A stretch of DNA of 39,297 nt from Verrucomicrobiota bacterium. GTDB taxonomy: Bacteria > Verrucomicrobiota > Verrucomicrobiia > Chthoniobacterales > UBA10450. Within the stretch, counting starts at the first letter, position 1, and each line of letters opens with the position of its first letter. The DNA lies in contig JAFASN010000020.1 of assembly GCA_019244415.1 (NCBI GenBank), forward strand, positions 1 through 39,297, written 5' to 3'. Below are positions 1 to 9,199 of the stretch, one piece after another. The notes beneath the pieces are model-generated. The model searched no databases and had not been told where the DNA came from. It worked only from the letters and a program-made list of their open reading frames with translations. The translations under genes and the position numbers were made by a program.

Positions 1-2
1 TG

Positions 3-2135
3 CGGTGCGCCATTGAAATCGCGCACGCGCTGAAAACGTCCCCGCAAATTCAACTCCGCATCGGTATGCACAGCGGACCGGTGAATGCCGTCGCTGATTT
101 GAACCAGCGTGAAAACGTTGCCGGTGCAGGCATCAACATGGCGCAGAGGATCATGGATTGCGGTGATGCCGGGCACATTCTGCTCTCGCGGCACGTCGCT
201 GAAGACCTGGAGCAGGACGACGAATGGCAGCCATGTCTGCACGACCTCGGCGAGGCGGAAGTTAAACATGGCGTTAAGCTGCACGTGGTTAGCTTTTACA
301 ACGGCGAAATCGGGAACGCCGAGGTGCCGCAGAAGCTGAAAATTGCGCGTAAACATGCGACGGCAGTGCGGCGGCGGTACCTTCTCGCGAGCGCTGTTGT
401 GTTGGTACTCGCAGCAGCCGTGTTCATGATCTACCGCTCACGTGATGCGGTGAATGGGCAGACAATCCCGCAGAAAAGCATCGCTGTCCTTCCGTTCGAG
501 AATATCAGCGCAGACAAGGAAAACGGCTTTTTCAGTGACGGAATCCAGGATGATCTGCTCACCAGCCTGGCGATGATTCGCGACCTGCGCGTGATCAGCC
601 GCACCTCTGTGCAACGATATCGCGGCGCGGAGAACGCGCGCAGCCTGGCTGACATCGCGAAGACACTTGGCACGGCAAACGTACTTGAGGGCAGCGTGCG
701 ACGCGCGGGCAATCGCGTGGTGGTGAATGTGCAGCTCATCGATGCGCTGCATGATCGGCAACTATGGGCAAACCATTACGACCGCACGATCGCGAACTCG
801 CTCGGCTTGCAGGGCGAGCTTGCGCGCGAAATCGCCGACGCTCTCAAGGCAACGTTAACACCGGAGGAAACGGCTCGGGTGGAGATCAAGCCGACGAACA
901 ATGCCCAAGCCTACGACCTTTATCTCCAGGCGCGCGTTTACGAATTCAAACCCGACACGTTTTTGCAGGACTATCGTACGGCTGAACAATTGTACGTGCA
1001 GGCCATCACGATCGATCCTTCCTTTGCGCTTGCCCATGCCCGGCTCGCCGCCACCCGCGCACGCATTTATCACTTCTTTGAGCCGACGGAAACCTGGAGC
1101 AAGAGCGCGCGTCTGGAGGCAAACAAAGCGCTCGAGCTGCAACCAAACCTCGGTGAAGCGCATCACGCGCTTGGGCTTTGCTACTATTGGTTCGATCGCG
1201 ATTACGCCAGGGCCTTGCGCGAGTTCGAGATCGCGAGGCAACTGCTTCCGAATGACAGCTCGGTGCCGTGGGATATCGCCGCGATCAAACGCCGCCAGGG
1301 CAAATGGCAGGAAGCGGTGGCGAACTATCGGGCCATTCTCGTGCTCGATCCGGAGAACGCCAATGTCGTGCGTGATCTTCTCTACACTTATTGCGCGATG
1401 CGCGATTGGCCAAACACGATGCAAATGGCGCAACGGCTGCTGGCGCTGACGCCCGACTCGATCAACGCGAAGGCGCAGATCGGTTACGTGAAGTTCTTCG
1501 CCGACGGGACCACCGCGCGGCTAAAGAGCGAAATGGCAAGCGTGCCTGCCGGCGAGGATCCCGACGGTGCGGTCACCGGTTTTAGCCTCGACGCGGCCTT
1601 CATTGACCGCGACACAGCCGGAGCAGATAAGGCGCTGGCAAACTCGCCGCTGGAAAGCTTTTCGTACTTCAACGAAGTCGATACGCCGCGGAGCTATTTC
1701 ACCGGCGTAGTCGCGCTGCTGCGCGGTGATTTGACTGGCGCGCGAGAGAACTTTGCCAAAGTGCGCGACAGTTTCGCCGCTTTGAGCAAAGAAGCGCCGG
1801 ACGCGCCGGAGCGGCATGCATTTCTTGGATTTGTGTGCGCTTTGCTGGGCGAAAAGGAGCGCGCGATCGCGGAGGGAAAACGCGCGGTCGAGTTGCGGCC
1901 GGAATCGCAAGACGCGCTCGACGGCACCGTGATGGAAGCGGTGCTTGCCATGATTTACGCCCGCACGGGCGAGAATGATCGCGCTCTGGAATTGCTCCTC
2001 CATCTGCTCGCGGTGCCTGGGCCGGTGGATACGGCCAATTACAGCATCACGTTGAATGATTTGAAGCATCGCTGGGAATGGGACCCACTGCGAAATGATG
2101 CGCGATTTCAGCAACTGCTCGCCTCGAAACAATAA
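3..2135 (+). CDS. Class III cyclase domain / TolB-like / TPR protein (5' partial)
   Basis: The reading frame is open from base 3, so the start lies outside the window. The first ~110 residues are the end of a class III adenylate/guanylate cyclase domain, with IGMHSGPV and GINMAQR (the Asn...Arg transition-state pair of this class). One membrane helix follows (YLLASAVVLVLAAAVFMIY). Next is a TolB N-terminal-like region (SIAVLPFENIS, then FFSDGIQDDLLTSL) and then TPR-type helical repeats to the end. This architecture is common in bacterial cyclase-like signalling proteins: a cytoplasmic cyclase, a membrane anchor and an outer TolB/TPR part that probably binds a partner. The catalytic metal aspartates would lie upstream and cannot be checked here. 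The next gene is a paralogue 38 bp downstream. The family call is firm. The nucleotide product (cAMP or cGMP) and the activity are unknown. Confidence 0.85.
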   Translation, partial: RCAIEIAHALKTSPQIQLRIGMHSGPVNAVADLNQRENVAGAGINMAQRIMDCGDAGHILLSRHVAEDLEQDDEWQPCLHDLGEAEVKHGVKLHVVSFYNGEIGNAEVPQKLKIARKHATAVRRRYLLASAVVLVLAAAVFMIYRSRDAVNGQTIPQKSIAVLPFENISADKENGFFSDGIQDDLLTSLAMIRDLRVISRTSVQRYRGAENARSLADIAKTLGTANVLEGSVRRAGNRVVVNVQLIDALHDRQLWANHYDRTIANSLGLQGELAREIADALKATLTPEETARVEIKPTNNAQAYDLYLQARVYEFKPDTFLQDYRTAEQLYVQAITIDPSFALAHARLAATRARIYHFFEPTETWSKSARLEANKALELQPNLGEAHHALGLCYYWFDRDYARALREFEIARQLLPNDSSVPWDIAAIKRRQGKWQEAVANYRAILVLDPENANVVRDLLYTYCAMRDWPNTMQMAQRLLALTPDSINAKAQIGYVKFFADGTTARLKSEMASVPAGEDPDGAVTGFSLDAAFIDRDTAGADKALANSPLESFSYFNEVDTPRSYFTGVVALLRGDLTGARENFAKVRDSFAALSKEAPDAPERHAFLGFVCALLGEKERAIAEGKRAVELRPESQDALDGTVMEAVLAMIYARTGENDRALELLLHLLAVPGPVDTANYSITLNDLKHRWEWDPLRNDARFQQLLASKQ

Positions 2136-2173
2136 ACTCGCGCAGCTCGCGCGCCGACGGCTAAGTTCCGAGA

Positions 2174-3109
2174 GTGGCTGACGAGCAGAAACCGAAACAG
2201 CGGCTCGAGATTGGCCATGTGTTGTTCATCGACATCGTCGGGTACTCGAAGCTGCTCAATGATGAGCAAACGGAAGCGTTGCATGAGCTGAACCAGGTCG
2301 TGCGCAACACGGACGCCGCGGAGCAAGCTGAAGCGGCGGGTCAACTGACGATCATTCCCACGGGCGATGGCATGGCGCTTGTGTTCACCGGTTCAGTCGA
2401 GGACCCAGTGGAATGCGCGCTGCAAATCAGCCAGGCCTTACGCGCGCAGCCGAGCGTGGCGGTGCGCATGGGCATTCATTCCGGTCCGGTGCATCGCGTC
2501 GCCGATGTAAACCAGCGCGATAACATCGCGGGCACCGGGATCAATATCGCGCAGCGGGTGATGGATTGCGGGGACGCGGGTCACATTCTCGTGAGCAAAC
2601 GCGTGGCCGATGACCTGGCGCAGTACCGCCGCTGGCAGCCGTACTTACACGAGCTGGGCGATGTGGAAGTAAAGCACGGAGTTGTACTCTCGTTAGTCAA
2701 CCTCTACGCCGAGACGATCGGCAATCCTGCGCCACCTCCAGGTTTCGGCAAGAGCGGTCGAGCTTTTCGCCAGTCTGGAAAAGCGGGGCGGAAAGGAATG
2801 GGGTCGATCGCGCGCGTCATCCTTATCATCGTGGGCGTGGTCATTTCGCTCACGCTGGTACTCGCGATCGTCTCCATCATTTTCACCCCCGCGATCGTGC
2901 GTTCACTGGATCGAAAGGGAGCAGAACCTCGCCTCGCGCCGATTCCTTCGCCGCCGTCGATCGACAATCAAATTCGGAACGCGGTCAGCAAACGAATCCA
3001 GGAGGAGTTACGGGAAAAGTTGCCCTCGATGAATGAGAGCCCAACGTCGGGACCGTCAGGCTCACCATCGCCCATTCCGGAGAAAAGCGGTACTAGTTTG
3101 CTGATGTGA
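2174..3109 (+). CDS. Class III adenylate/guanylate cyclase, membrane-anchored
   Basis: This 311-residue protein has an N-terminal class III cyclase domain (residues ~10-180). FIDIVGYS supplies the first metal Asp and TGDGMALVF the second. GINIAQRV supplies the Asn and Arg of the transition state, so all key positions seem present. One membrane helix follows at ~217-240 (VILIIVGVVISLTLVLAIV), then a short Pro/Ser-rich tail. It is a close paralogue of the preceding gene across the shared cyclase part (HSGPV, VMDCGDAGHIL, HELGDVEVKHGV), which indicates tandem duplication. It differs in lacking TolB and TPR regions. The start is GTG, chosen because it opens the conserved domain with little extra sequence; the ribosome site is weak. 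Likely role: cyclic nucleotide synthesis at the inner membrane. The signal sensed is unknown. Confidence 0.85.
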   Translation: MADEQKPKQRLEIGHVLFIDIVGYSKLLNDEQTEALHELNQVVRNTDAAEQAEAAGQLTIIPTGDGMALVFTGSVEDPVECALQISQALRAQPSVAVRMGIHSGPVHRVADVNQRDNIAGTGINIAQRVMDCGDAGHILVSKRVADDLAQYRRWQPYLHELGDVEVKHGVVLSLVNLYAETIGNPAPPPGFGKSGRAFRQSGKAGRKGMGSIARVILIIVGVVISLTLVLAIVSIIFTPAIVRSLDRKGAEPRLAPIPSPPSIDNQIRNAVSKRIQEELREKLPSMNESPTSGPSGSPSPIPEKSGTSLLM

Positions 3110-3695
3110 AATTGATCAGGCGCAGCCGATGATGTGAATAGACTGCGGACGCGCGGGCTCTCCCAGCCGACGGTGTGCCTGGAAAAAGGGAGGGCCGCCG
3201 CGGTGCCATTTTCCTGCGCATTAAATGGTCCGCTGACACGGCCGAAAGTCGCTGTTGGAAAGCTCGGGGATTCAGGTCATGCAATCGCGGTTCGAAGTCG
3301 TGGGACGACGATGTTTTGCGTCATGGGCGGGCGAGTCAGTCGCAGACGCGGCAGAATGATGCTGCCCGCGCCCGGCTCCGCACCAACAGCCGCGCGAAAA
3401 CGCGCGGGCCGGCCGCTACCGTCGGGCAACGTGAGCGGCTTGTCGCGTCTGGGCAGGCATTCGGGCGCATCCGTCATCTACAGTCCAAATGCGCGAACTG
3501 CCTGAAAAAGGGGCCAAAATTCTTTAGGGCCGAGGCCATTCATCACTTCTCTGGAAGTAAGAACTGCTCAATTCCGCCGTCCCGGGAGGTCAGCTTTCCT
3601 GGCGTACTTCGGAAAACCGGGGCGAACTCTGTACTCAGGCTGGGCGCCCTAAGCCGCAGCTCGTGGGAGTTGTCGAAATGATGCCCGAATCGCGA
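3110..3695. other. 586-bp spacer without a recognisable gene
   Basis: This GC-rich spacer lies between the convergent second cyclase and the NRAMP gene. Overlapping open frames exist on the plus strand, but they have basic, low-complexity translations, no family motif and no convincing ribosome site. A perfect 7-bp hairpin with an AAAA loop lies at 3390-3407 (CCGCGCG-AAAA-CGCGCGG) without a following T-run. I see no tRNA or known RNA here. It may hold a decayed gene. Confidence 0.5.
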
Positions 3696-5030
3696 TTATT
3701 TTTCTGGGATGAACCAGGAAACGAAGAGCGCGATCGATGCCGCGAAGATGGCGCCGGTGGTGATCCAGCCGAGAATGTTCATGGGACGTGAGTTGGCGTG
3801 TTTGCCCATGACTTTGCGGCTGCTGGTCATGAGCATGATGAGCAGCATGAGCGGCGGCGTGGAAAAGCCCTGCACGATGCCGGCCCAGACGAGCGCGCGC
3901 ATGGGATTGACGCCGAGAAAATTCATCGCCATCGCTACGAGGGTGAAGCCGGTGATCGCAGCGTAAAACGCTTTCGCCTGGCGCGGTTTTTTGTAGAGCC
4001 CATGTTTCCAGCCGCAGGTTTGAGCCAGATCGTAAGCGGCGCCGGTGGTCATTACCGGCACGGCGAGAAAGCCGACGCCGATCACGCCGAGGGCGAAAAG
4101 CAGACCGGCAGCTTTGCCGGCGAGCGGAACGAGCGCCTGCGCTGCATCAGCGGCGGTGTTGATGTCGCTGCGGCCGACTTTGAACAACGTCGCCGCCGTC
4201 GCGAGGATGATGAAGTACATGATGACATTGGAGAAAAACATGCCCGCGATCACATCCCAGAGCGTCTGGTTCATCTCCCTGCTCGAGGCGCCCTGCCGAT
4301 CTTTCAATCGCGTCTGGCCGGCGGCGATTCGTTCTTCCACTTCCTGGTTCGATTGCCAGGTGTAAAGGTAGGCGGAGAGCGTTGTGCCGATCACCGCGAC
4401 GAGCAGCGACAGAAACTGGCGGTTGAAATGGATCGTCGGCACCAGCGTTCCCCGAATCACCGGCCCGAGATCAGGCCGGGCAAAAAAGGCCGCGGCGACA
4501 TACGCGAGTAACGCGAGCGCGAGCCAGCGAAAGACGTTCCGGATCAGCGTGTAAGAGCCGAACACTTGCAGCGCCAGGATCGTTAGCGTCACGCCGGCGA
4601 TGATCCACGGCATTGCCACCGGTACTAACAGTTGAAGCGCGGCGCCCATGCCGCCGATGTCCGCTGCGGCTTCGATCGTGTTGCCGATGAGTACGCCGAC
4701 GAGCGTGATGTAAAGCAGCCAGCGCGGGTAAATGTCGCGCATGACGCCGAAAAGCCCTTTGCCGCAGACCTGGCCCAGCTTCGAGGAAAGGTAAACGACC
4801 GCCACCATCATCGGGAATGTGACGGGTGCGGTCCAGAGGAACGAGGGGCCGAGTGTTGCGCCCGCGCTGGCGTAAGTGCCGATGGCGGATGGATCGTCGT
4901 CCGCGGCGCCGGTGATCAGTCCGAGGCCAAGCGCGCGCAGGAGCGGGCGGCGGTGCTGGCGAGGCCGATCAGGCGCGCGGGCAGGCTTTGCGTTTGTGGG
5001 CGCCGAGGTAGTCACCTGAGGACTTCGCAC
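3696..5030 (-). CDS. NRAMP-family divalent metal transporter
   Basis: This 444-residue polytopic membrane protein has about 11 hydrophobic helices. The first helix carries GAADDDPSAIGTY, matching the NRAMP branch annotated from many bacteria with DDDPSGIATY at this site, in place of the DPGN metal motif of classic MntH. The helix-6 region reads VPVMTTGAAY rather than the usual MPH. NRAMP proteins import divalent metals with protons. Because the metal-binding helix differs from MntH, the substrate should not be assumed to be manganese. The first ~30 residues are Pro/Arg-rich and non-conserved. The start drawn is GTG at 5030; a second GTG lies at 5015. It is divergent from the KimA-like gene, with only ~58 bp between them, so the two may share a promoter region. 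Confidence 0.85.
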   Translation of the reverse strand: MRSPQVTTSAPTNAKPARAPDRPRQHRRPLLRALGLGLITGAADDDPSAIGTYASAGATLGPSFLWTAPVTFPMMVAVVYLSSKLGQVCGKGLFGVMRDIYPRWLLYITLVGVLIGNTIEAAADIGGMGAALQLLVPVAMPWIIAGVTLTILALQVFGSYTLIRNVFRWLALALLAYVAAAFFARPDLGPVIRGTLVPTIHFNRQFLSLLVAVIGTTLSAYLYTWQSNQEVEERIAAGQTRLKDRQGASSREMNQTLWDVIAGMFFSNVIMYFIILATAATLFKVGRSDINTAADAAQALVPLAGKAAGLLFALGVIGVGFLAVPVMTTGAAYDLAQTCGWKHGLYKKPRQAKAFYAAITGFTLVAMAMNFLGVNPMRALVWAGIVQGFSTPPLMLLIMLMTSSRKVMGKHANSRPMNILGWITTGAIFAASIALFVSWFIPEK

Positions 5031-5088
5031 TCCCGCAGGTAAGTGGTTTCCACACGCGCATCGTTATGCCGTTACGTTTTGTAAGTGC

Positions 5089-6963
5089 ATGGAACTGGTT
5101 GACGCAGTGCTGGGCCGCCCGCTGGCGACGACGGAGCAGCATGGGCAAAAAATTGGGCCCTTCGCCGGAGTACCGGTACTCGGGCTGGACGGACTCGCTT
5201 CGGCCGCGTACGGGCCGGAGGCAGCGCTGGCTGTACTCATCCCCGTGGGCGTGGCAGGTCTGGCCTACATGTGGCCGATCATCGGTGCGATTCTGCTTTT
5301 GCTGGCGGCGCTGTACTTTTCCTACCGGCAGACCATCGAGGCGTATCCGAACGGCGGCGGGTCGTACACAGTTGCCCGGCAAAATCTCGGCACGAACCTG
5401 GGCCTGCTCGCAGCCGCATCGCTGCTGCTCGATTACATTCTGAACGTCGCGGTGGCGATTTCCGCCGGCATTGCCGCGCTCGTTTCAGCGGTGCCCCTGC
5501 TTTATCCGTACATGCTCTGGCTTTGCCTCGGCACGCTGCTCGTCATCACCCTGGTGAATCTTCGTGGCATCCGTGAATCAAGCCTCGCCTTCGGCGTTCC
5601 CACTTACCTTTTCGTCCTCACGCTGCTCGGCGTGGTTGCCGTCGGCTTGTACCGTACTCTGGTGAACGGCGGACACGCTGCGCCTGTGGTCGCTCCGCCC
5701 GCGGTTCCCGCTGCGGTCACCAGCGCGAGCATTTGGCTGCTGCTGCGTTCGTTCGCCAGCGGCTGCACCGCCATGACCGGCGTGGAGGCAGTAAGCAATG
5801 GCGTGCCCCTTTTTTCTAAGCCGACGGTGCAGAACGCGCAACGCACGCTCACGCTCATCGTAGTTATTCTCGCCCTGCTGCTCGGCGGTGTGGCGACACT
5901 CTCCCACGGCTATTACATCGCCGCCATGGACGAGGAAAAGCCGGGTTACCAAAGTGTGCTTTCGCAGTTGATCGCAGCCGTCGCAGGGCGCGGGATTGTC
6001 TATCACGTCACCATCGGCAGCGTGATCGCTGTACTCATGCTGTCGGCCAACACCAGCTTCGCCGATTTTCCCCGGCTTTGCCGGTTGCTTGCGGAAGACG
6101 GTTTCCTTCCCGCCGCCTTCGCCAACCTCGGCCGCCGCCTCGTTTACTCCATCGGCATCAGCATTCTCGCTATTATCTCGGCGCTGATCCTTATCGGTTT
6201 CGGGGGAATTACGGACCGGCTGATCCCGTTGTTTGCCGTCGGCGCGTTCAGCGCGTTTACCCTTTCACAGGCTGGGATGGTGATGCACTGGCACCGCAGC
6301 AGTGTGCGCAAACATCGCCTCACGAAAATCACCGTGAACGCGATCGGCGCGATCACCACCGGGCTCGCCTTGCTGATCATCATCGCGGCGAAATTCATCG
6401 AGGGCGCCTGGGTCACGCTGATCATCGTCCCCGGCATGGTGGCGATTTTCAAAGTTGTCGGGCGGCACTACCGGCGGATGGCGCGCGAAGTCGCCGATAG
6501 CGAGCCGCTGAAAACCGGCAAAGTACGGCCGTTGGCTGTGATCGTGCCGATTGACGGCTGGAACAAGGTGACGGAACGCGCGTTGCGTTTCGCCCTGGAC
6601 ATCTCGTCCGATATCACCGCGGTGCACGTGACGAGCAAGAGCGATGACAAGCGGCTGCGTAAACGCTGGTGTGAGATGGTGGAAGAACCGGCGCGCGCGG
6701 CGAAGTACGAGCCGCCCCGCCTGGAGATTATCCAGTCTCCCTACCGGCAACTTTTTCAGCCGATTCTCGATTTCGTGGACAAGATAAAGCAGGAAAAACC
6801 GGGCCGGCTGATCGCAGTGGTAGTGCCCGAAGTAGTGCAGCCGCGCTGGTGGGAATACCTGCTGCATAATCACCGCGCCATGGGACTCAAGGCTGCGCTT
6901 TTCCTGAAGGGCGACGAGCGCACGGTAGTGATTAACACGCCGTGGTACATGCGCGACGTCTAG
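5089..6963 (+). CDS. KimA/YdaO-type APC-family transporter (probable K+ uptake)
   Basis: This 624-residue APC-superfamily permease has about 12 membrane helices up to residue ~460, followed by a cytoplasmic domain of ~150 residues. Motifs fit the KimA (YdaO) type: LDGLASAAYGPEA at the first helix and YPNGGGSYTVARQNLG after helix 2. The length is close to Bacillus KimA (about 607). KimA is a high-affinity proton-coupled potassium importer inhibited by c-di-AMP in Firmicutes; whether that control applies here is unknown. Related amino-acid permeases look similar, so the K+ assignment is inferred from these motifs and the C-terminal domain. The ATG at 5089 lies just before the first conserved segment. 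Five GTACTC/GAGTAC hexamers fall in this gene. Confidence 0.75.
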   Translation: MELVDAVLGRPLATTEQHGQKIGPFAGVPVLGLDGLASAAYGPEAALAVLIPVGVAGLAYMWPIIGAILLLLAALYFSYRQTIEAYPNGGGSYTVARQNLGTNLGLLAAASLLLDYILNVAVAISAGIAALVSAVPLLYPYMLWLCLGTLLVITLVNLRGIRESSLAFGVPTYLFVLTLLGVVAVGLYRTLVNGGHAAPVVAPPAVPAAVTSASIWLLLRSFASGCTAMTGVEAVSNGVPLFSKPTVQNAQRTLTLIVVILALLLGGVATLSHGYYIAAMDEEKPGYQSVLSQLIAAVAGRGIVYHVTIGSVIAVLMLSANTSFADFPRLCRLLAEDGFLPAAFANLGRRLVYSIGISILAIISALILIGFGGITDRLIPLFAVGAFSAFTLSQAGMVMHWHRSSVRKHRLTKITVNAIGAITTGLALLIIIAAKFIEGAWVTLIIVPGMVAIFKVVGRHYRRMAREVADSEPLKTGKVRPLAVIVPIDGWNKVTERALRFALDISSDITAVHVTSKSDDKRLRKRWCEMVEEPARAAKYEPPRLEIIQSPYRQLFQPILDFVDKIKQEKPGRLIAVVVPEVVQPRWWEYLLHNHRAMGLKAALFLKGDERTVVINTPWYMRDV

Positions 6964-7076
6964 CGCGTCGAAGTCTGGGAGCGGGCGAAAAGTGGAGAAA
7001 GCGATCACGTTCGATCTGCCGGTCGCAGTTTTTCCTAGCCAGCAGCGCCCCACCTTTTCTATCGTCCCGCTTTTAA

Positions 7077-8258
7077 ATGATTCAGCGTGATTATCTCGTC
7101 ATCGGGGGTGGAATTGGCGGCGCCAGCGCGTGCGAAGCCGTCCGGCAACATGATAAACGCGGCACCCTCATGCTCATTGCCGCGGAGGCGTTTGCGCCGT
7201 ACAAGCGCTGGCTGCTCTCGAAGGGGTTCCTGCGCGACAAAAACGCCGCCCCGAACAAGCTCACGCAGGTAAACGAGCAGTGGTTCTCAACGCACAAAGT
7301 GGACGCGCGTTTCGCCACCGTGGTCACGCAATTGAATATCGATCGCCGGCTGGCCGTACTCGGCAATGGCGAAACGATAGAGTTTAACAAAGCTTGTCTC
7401 GCCATGGGCAGCCGCCCCGTGCGCCCACCGGTGGCCGGCGTGGGGCTCGGCAATGTGATTTACCTCCGTACTTTGCGCGACGCCTTCGCGCTTCGCGAGA
7501 TGGCCGAGCACGAAAAGAACATCATGATCGTCGGCGGCGGTTTGCTCGCATGCGAGACGGCGGCAAGCCTGCGCCAGATGAAGCTCAAGGTCAGCATGAT
7601 GCATCGCCACGCGAGCCTGCTCAATCGCTATCTTGACCCGGATACAGGCGCGTGGTTGACCAGTTACTTCGCGAAAAACGGCGTGAACCTGCTCATGGGG
7701 GAGAGCCTGAATGGCTTCGAAGGCAAAACGGTGCTGAGGAATATCCAGACGAAAAGCGGGAGCCGCGTCGCGGCCGGGCTGGCAGTCGTCGCCTGTGGCG
7801 CCGAACCGAATCTCACACTCGTGCGCAACACCCCGCTCTCAGGCCCATACGGCTCGCCCGTGACCGAATACCTGGAGACGGAAGAGAAGGGGATCTACGC
7901 AATCGGCGATCTCGCATTTTATCCAGATCGTCTCATGGGCGGAATGCGCCGGCAGACACACTGGGAAAACGCGCGCGACCAGGGACTCGTCGCCGGGGCC
8001 AACATGACCGGCAAGAAACGCATCCGCTACGAGCAACTGCCGTACTTTTGGACCGAGATGTTCGATTTGCGCCTCGATTTCGTCGGCGACTTTTCGCTAC
8101 CGGCCACGCGCGTGGAAATGAACGGCACGCACGCGAAAAAGAAGTTCACCACGCGGTACTGGCAGGGTGAGCGGCTGCGAGGGATTTTGGTGTCGGGGGG
8201 AACGCCGAAAGAGATTGAGGGCGCGAAAGCGGAGCTGCGAGAGAAACTGGGCAAGTAA
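7077..8258 (+). CDS. FAD-dependent pyridine nucleotide-disulphide-type oxidoreductase
   Basis: This 393-residue two-dinucleotide-fold flavoprotein has an N-terminal FAD-binding glycine motif (VIGGGIGG, residues ~7-14). A second NAD(P)-binding motif is at ~150-160 (IMIVGGGLLACETA). The FAD-contact segment is IYAIGDLAFYP (~280), followed by HWENARDQG, as in ferredoxin reductases of the BphA4/AIF-like group. No CxxxxC redox disulphide is visible, so it is not a dithiol reductase such as lipoamide dehydrogenase. It probably passes electrons from NAD(P)H to a ferredoxin, rubredoxin or quinone-type acceptor. No ferredoxin gene is adjacent, so the partner is unknown. The ATG at 7077 directly precedes the Rossmann strand. 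Confidence 0.85.
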   Translation: MIQRDYLVIGGGIGGASACEAVRQHDKRGTLMLIAAEAFAPYKRWLLSKGFLRDKNAAPNKLTQVNEQWFSTHKVDARFATVVTQLNIDRRLAVLGNGETIEFNKACLAMGSRPVRPPVAGVGLGNVIYLRTLRDAFALREMAEHEKNIMIVGGGLLACETAASLRQMKLKVSMMHRHASLLNRYLDPDTGAWLTSYFAKNGVNLLMGESLNGFEGKTVLRNIQTKSGSRVAAGLAVVACGAEPNLTLVRNTPLSGPYGSPVTEYLETEEKGIYAIGDLAFYPDRLMGGMRRQTHWENARDQGLVAGANMTGKKRIRYEQLPYFWTEMFDLRLDFVGDFSLPATRVEMNGTHAKKKFTTRYWQGERLRGILVSGGTPKEIEGAKAELREKLGK

Positions 8259-8383
8259 ACTGCTATGGGAATTATGGAAAAACAAACTCCCTGCCCTTGC
8301 CGTGTTTACTTTCGCTCTATTCGCCTTTGCCTGTCTCTCCGTCTTCGCTTCAGTCTTCTGGGCCTGCGCCAAGGAAACTGAGT

Positions 8384-9073
8384 ATGCTCGACCAGGACGA
8401 CCTGAAGTGGATCGCGAAGACGTCCACTGAGTTAAACACCACCCTCCAGCAAATCGCCCGTTACGCCGAGATGGCGCAGCGCAATCGCGGCGACCAGGAT
8501 TACGTGCAAATGCTGGCGGATCGCGTTCAGGTCGCGAGCAAATCGGCGCAGGCGTTGTTTGATCGCGTCAGTTCCACCCTGGGCGAGACAGCGGAACCTA
8601 AAACACCGGGCGCTTCGCTATCGAAACCACCGGAAAATGCCGCGCCCGAAATTCCCGCCGACATCCCGGTCAAGAATCCGCACGGCGCGCGCGAGTACAT
8701 CCTCATGATTGACGACGAGCCGGAGATCGCCGAGTTGGCGGCGGAAATGCTGGCCGAGGAAGGGTACAAGGTCATGATCGCCAAAGACGGGTTTGAAGCG
8801 CTAAAGATCTTCCAGCGCGTGAACCGGCAGATCGCCCTCGTGATTCTCGACTATTTCCTGCCGGTGATGGACGGCGACGCTGTGTTCGAGGAGTTAAAAG
8901 CGCTGAACCCGAACGTAAACGTGGTACTCAGCAGCGGTTTCGCCGAGCAAAATAAAATCGGCGCCATGCTCGCGCAGGGGTTGCGCGGTTTCATTCCCAA
9001 GCCATACACCCGCGCGAAACTGCTCGAGCAGGTGCGCTCGACCATCGACGCGTCACGCCGGCCGATCCGGTAA
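8384..9073 (+). CDS. Response regulator with N-terminal helical region
   Basis: This 229-residue protein starts at ATG 8384, chosen because AAGGAAA lies ~7 nt upstream; an earlier in-frame ATG at 8297 would add unlikely sequence. Residues ~1-65 are predicted helical, resembling a histidine-kinase dimerisation bundle, but without an obvious phospho-His. A Pro/Ala linker follows. Residues 104-222 form a receiver domain: acidic pair D110-D111 (MIDDEPE), phospho-acceptor D156 (LVILDYFLPVMDG), the switch serine in VLSSGF and K206 in PKPY. There is no DNA-binding output domain, so it probably acts by protein contact. It lies just upstream of two PilT-type ATPases and a second receiver-like gene, suggesting a role in pilus-based motility or surface sensing. 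That link is inferred from context. Confidence 0.85.
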   Translation: MLDQDDLKWIAKTSTELNTTLQQIARYAEMAQRNRGDQDYVQMLADRVQVASKSAQALFDRVSSTLGETAEPKTPGASLSKPPENAAPEIPADIPVKNPHGAREYILMIDDEPEIAELAAEMLAEEGYKVMIAKDGFEALKIFQRVNRQIALVILDYFLPVMDGDAVFEELKALNPNVNVVLSSGFAEQNKIGAMLAQGLRGFIPKPYTRAKLLEQVRSTIDASRRPIR

Positions 9074-9075
9074 TC

Positions 9076-9169
9076 GTCATCCCGAGCAGAGCGAGCGAAG
9101 TCGAGGGATCCCGCGGAAATCACCTTTAAGCTGACGCGACGGCATTCATCGACTTCGCTCGGGATGACA
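9076..9169. repeat. Family A palindromic repeat (REP-like hairpin)
   Basis: The left arm begins GTCATCCCGAGC and contains GCGAAGTCGAGGGATCCCG. The right arm, TCGACTTCGCTCGGGATGAC, is its reverse complement apart from a 9-nt insertion in the left arm. It fills the spacer between the response regulator and pilT. The same core recurs at 12552, 14589, 22182, 31539, 32573 and 34395. Confidence 0.85.
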
Positions 9170-9199
9170 ACGCGTTAGTGGCATCAATTTAGCTCATTA

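Noticed and set aside
3285-3305. GGTTCGAAGTC, resembling a tRNA T-loop
   Set aside because: The flanking bases do not form a T-stem, and no anticodon or acceptor stem can be drawn around it.
3134-3681. Two overlapping plus-strand open frames in the spacer after the second cyclase
   Set aside because: They overlap in different frames, have basic low-complexity translations, no motif and no ribosome site; long frames by chance are common in GC-rich DNA.
3696-5030. DPSA in place of DPGN in the NRAMP gene as a possible loss of function
   Set aside because: DDDPSGI-type sequence is common in a whole bacterial branch of this family, so it is a subtype feature.
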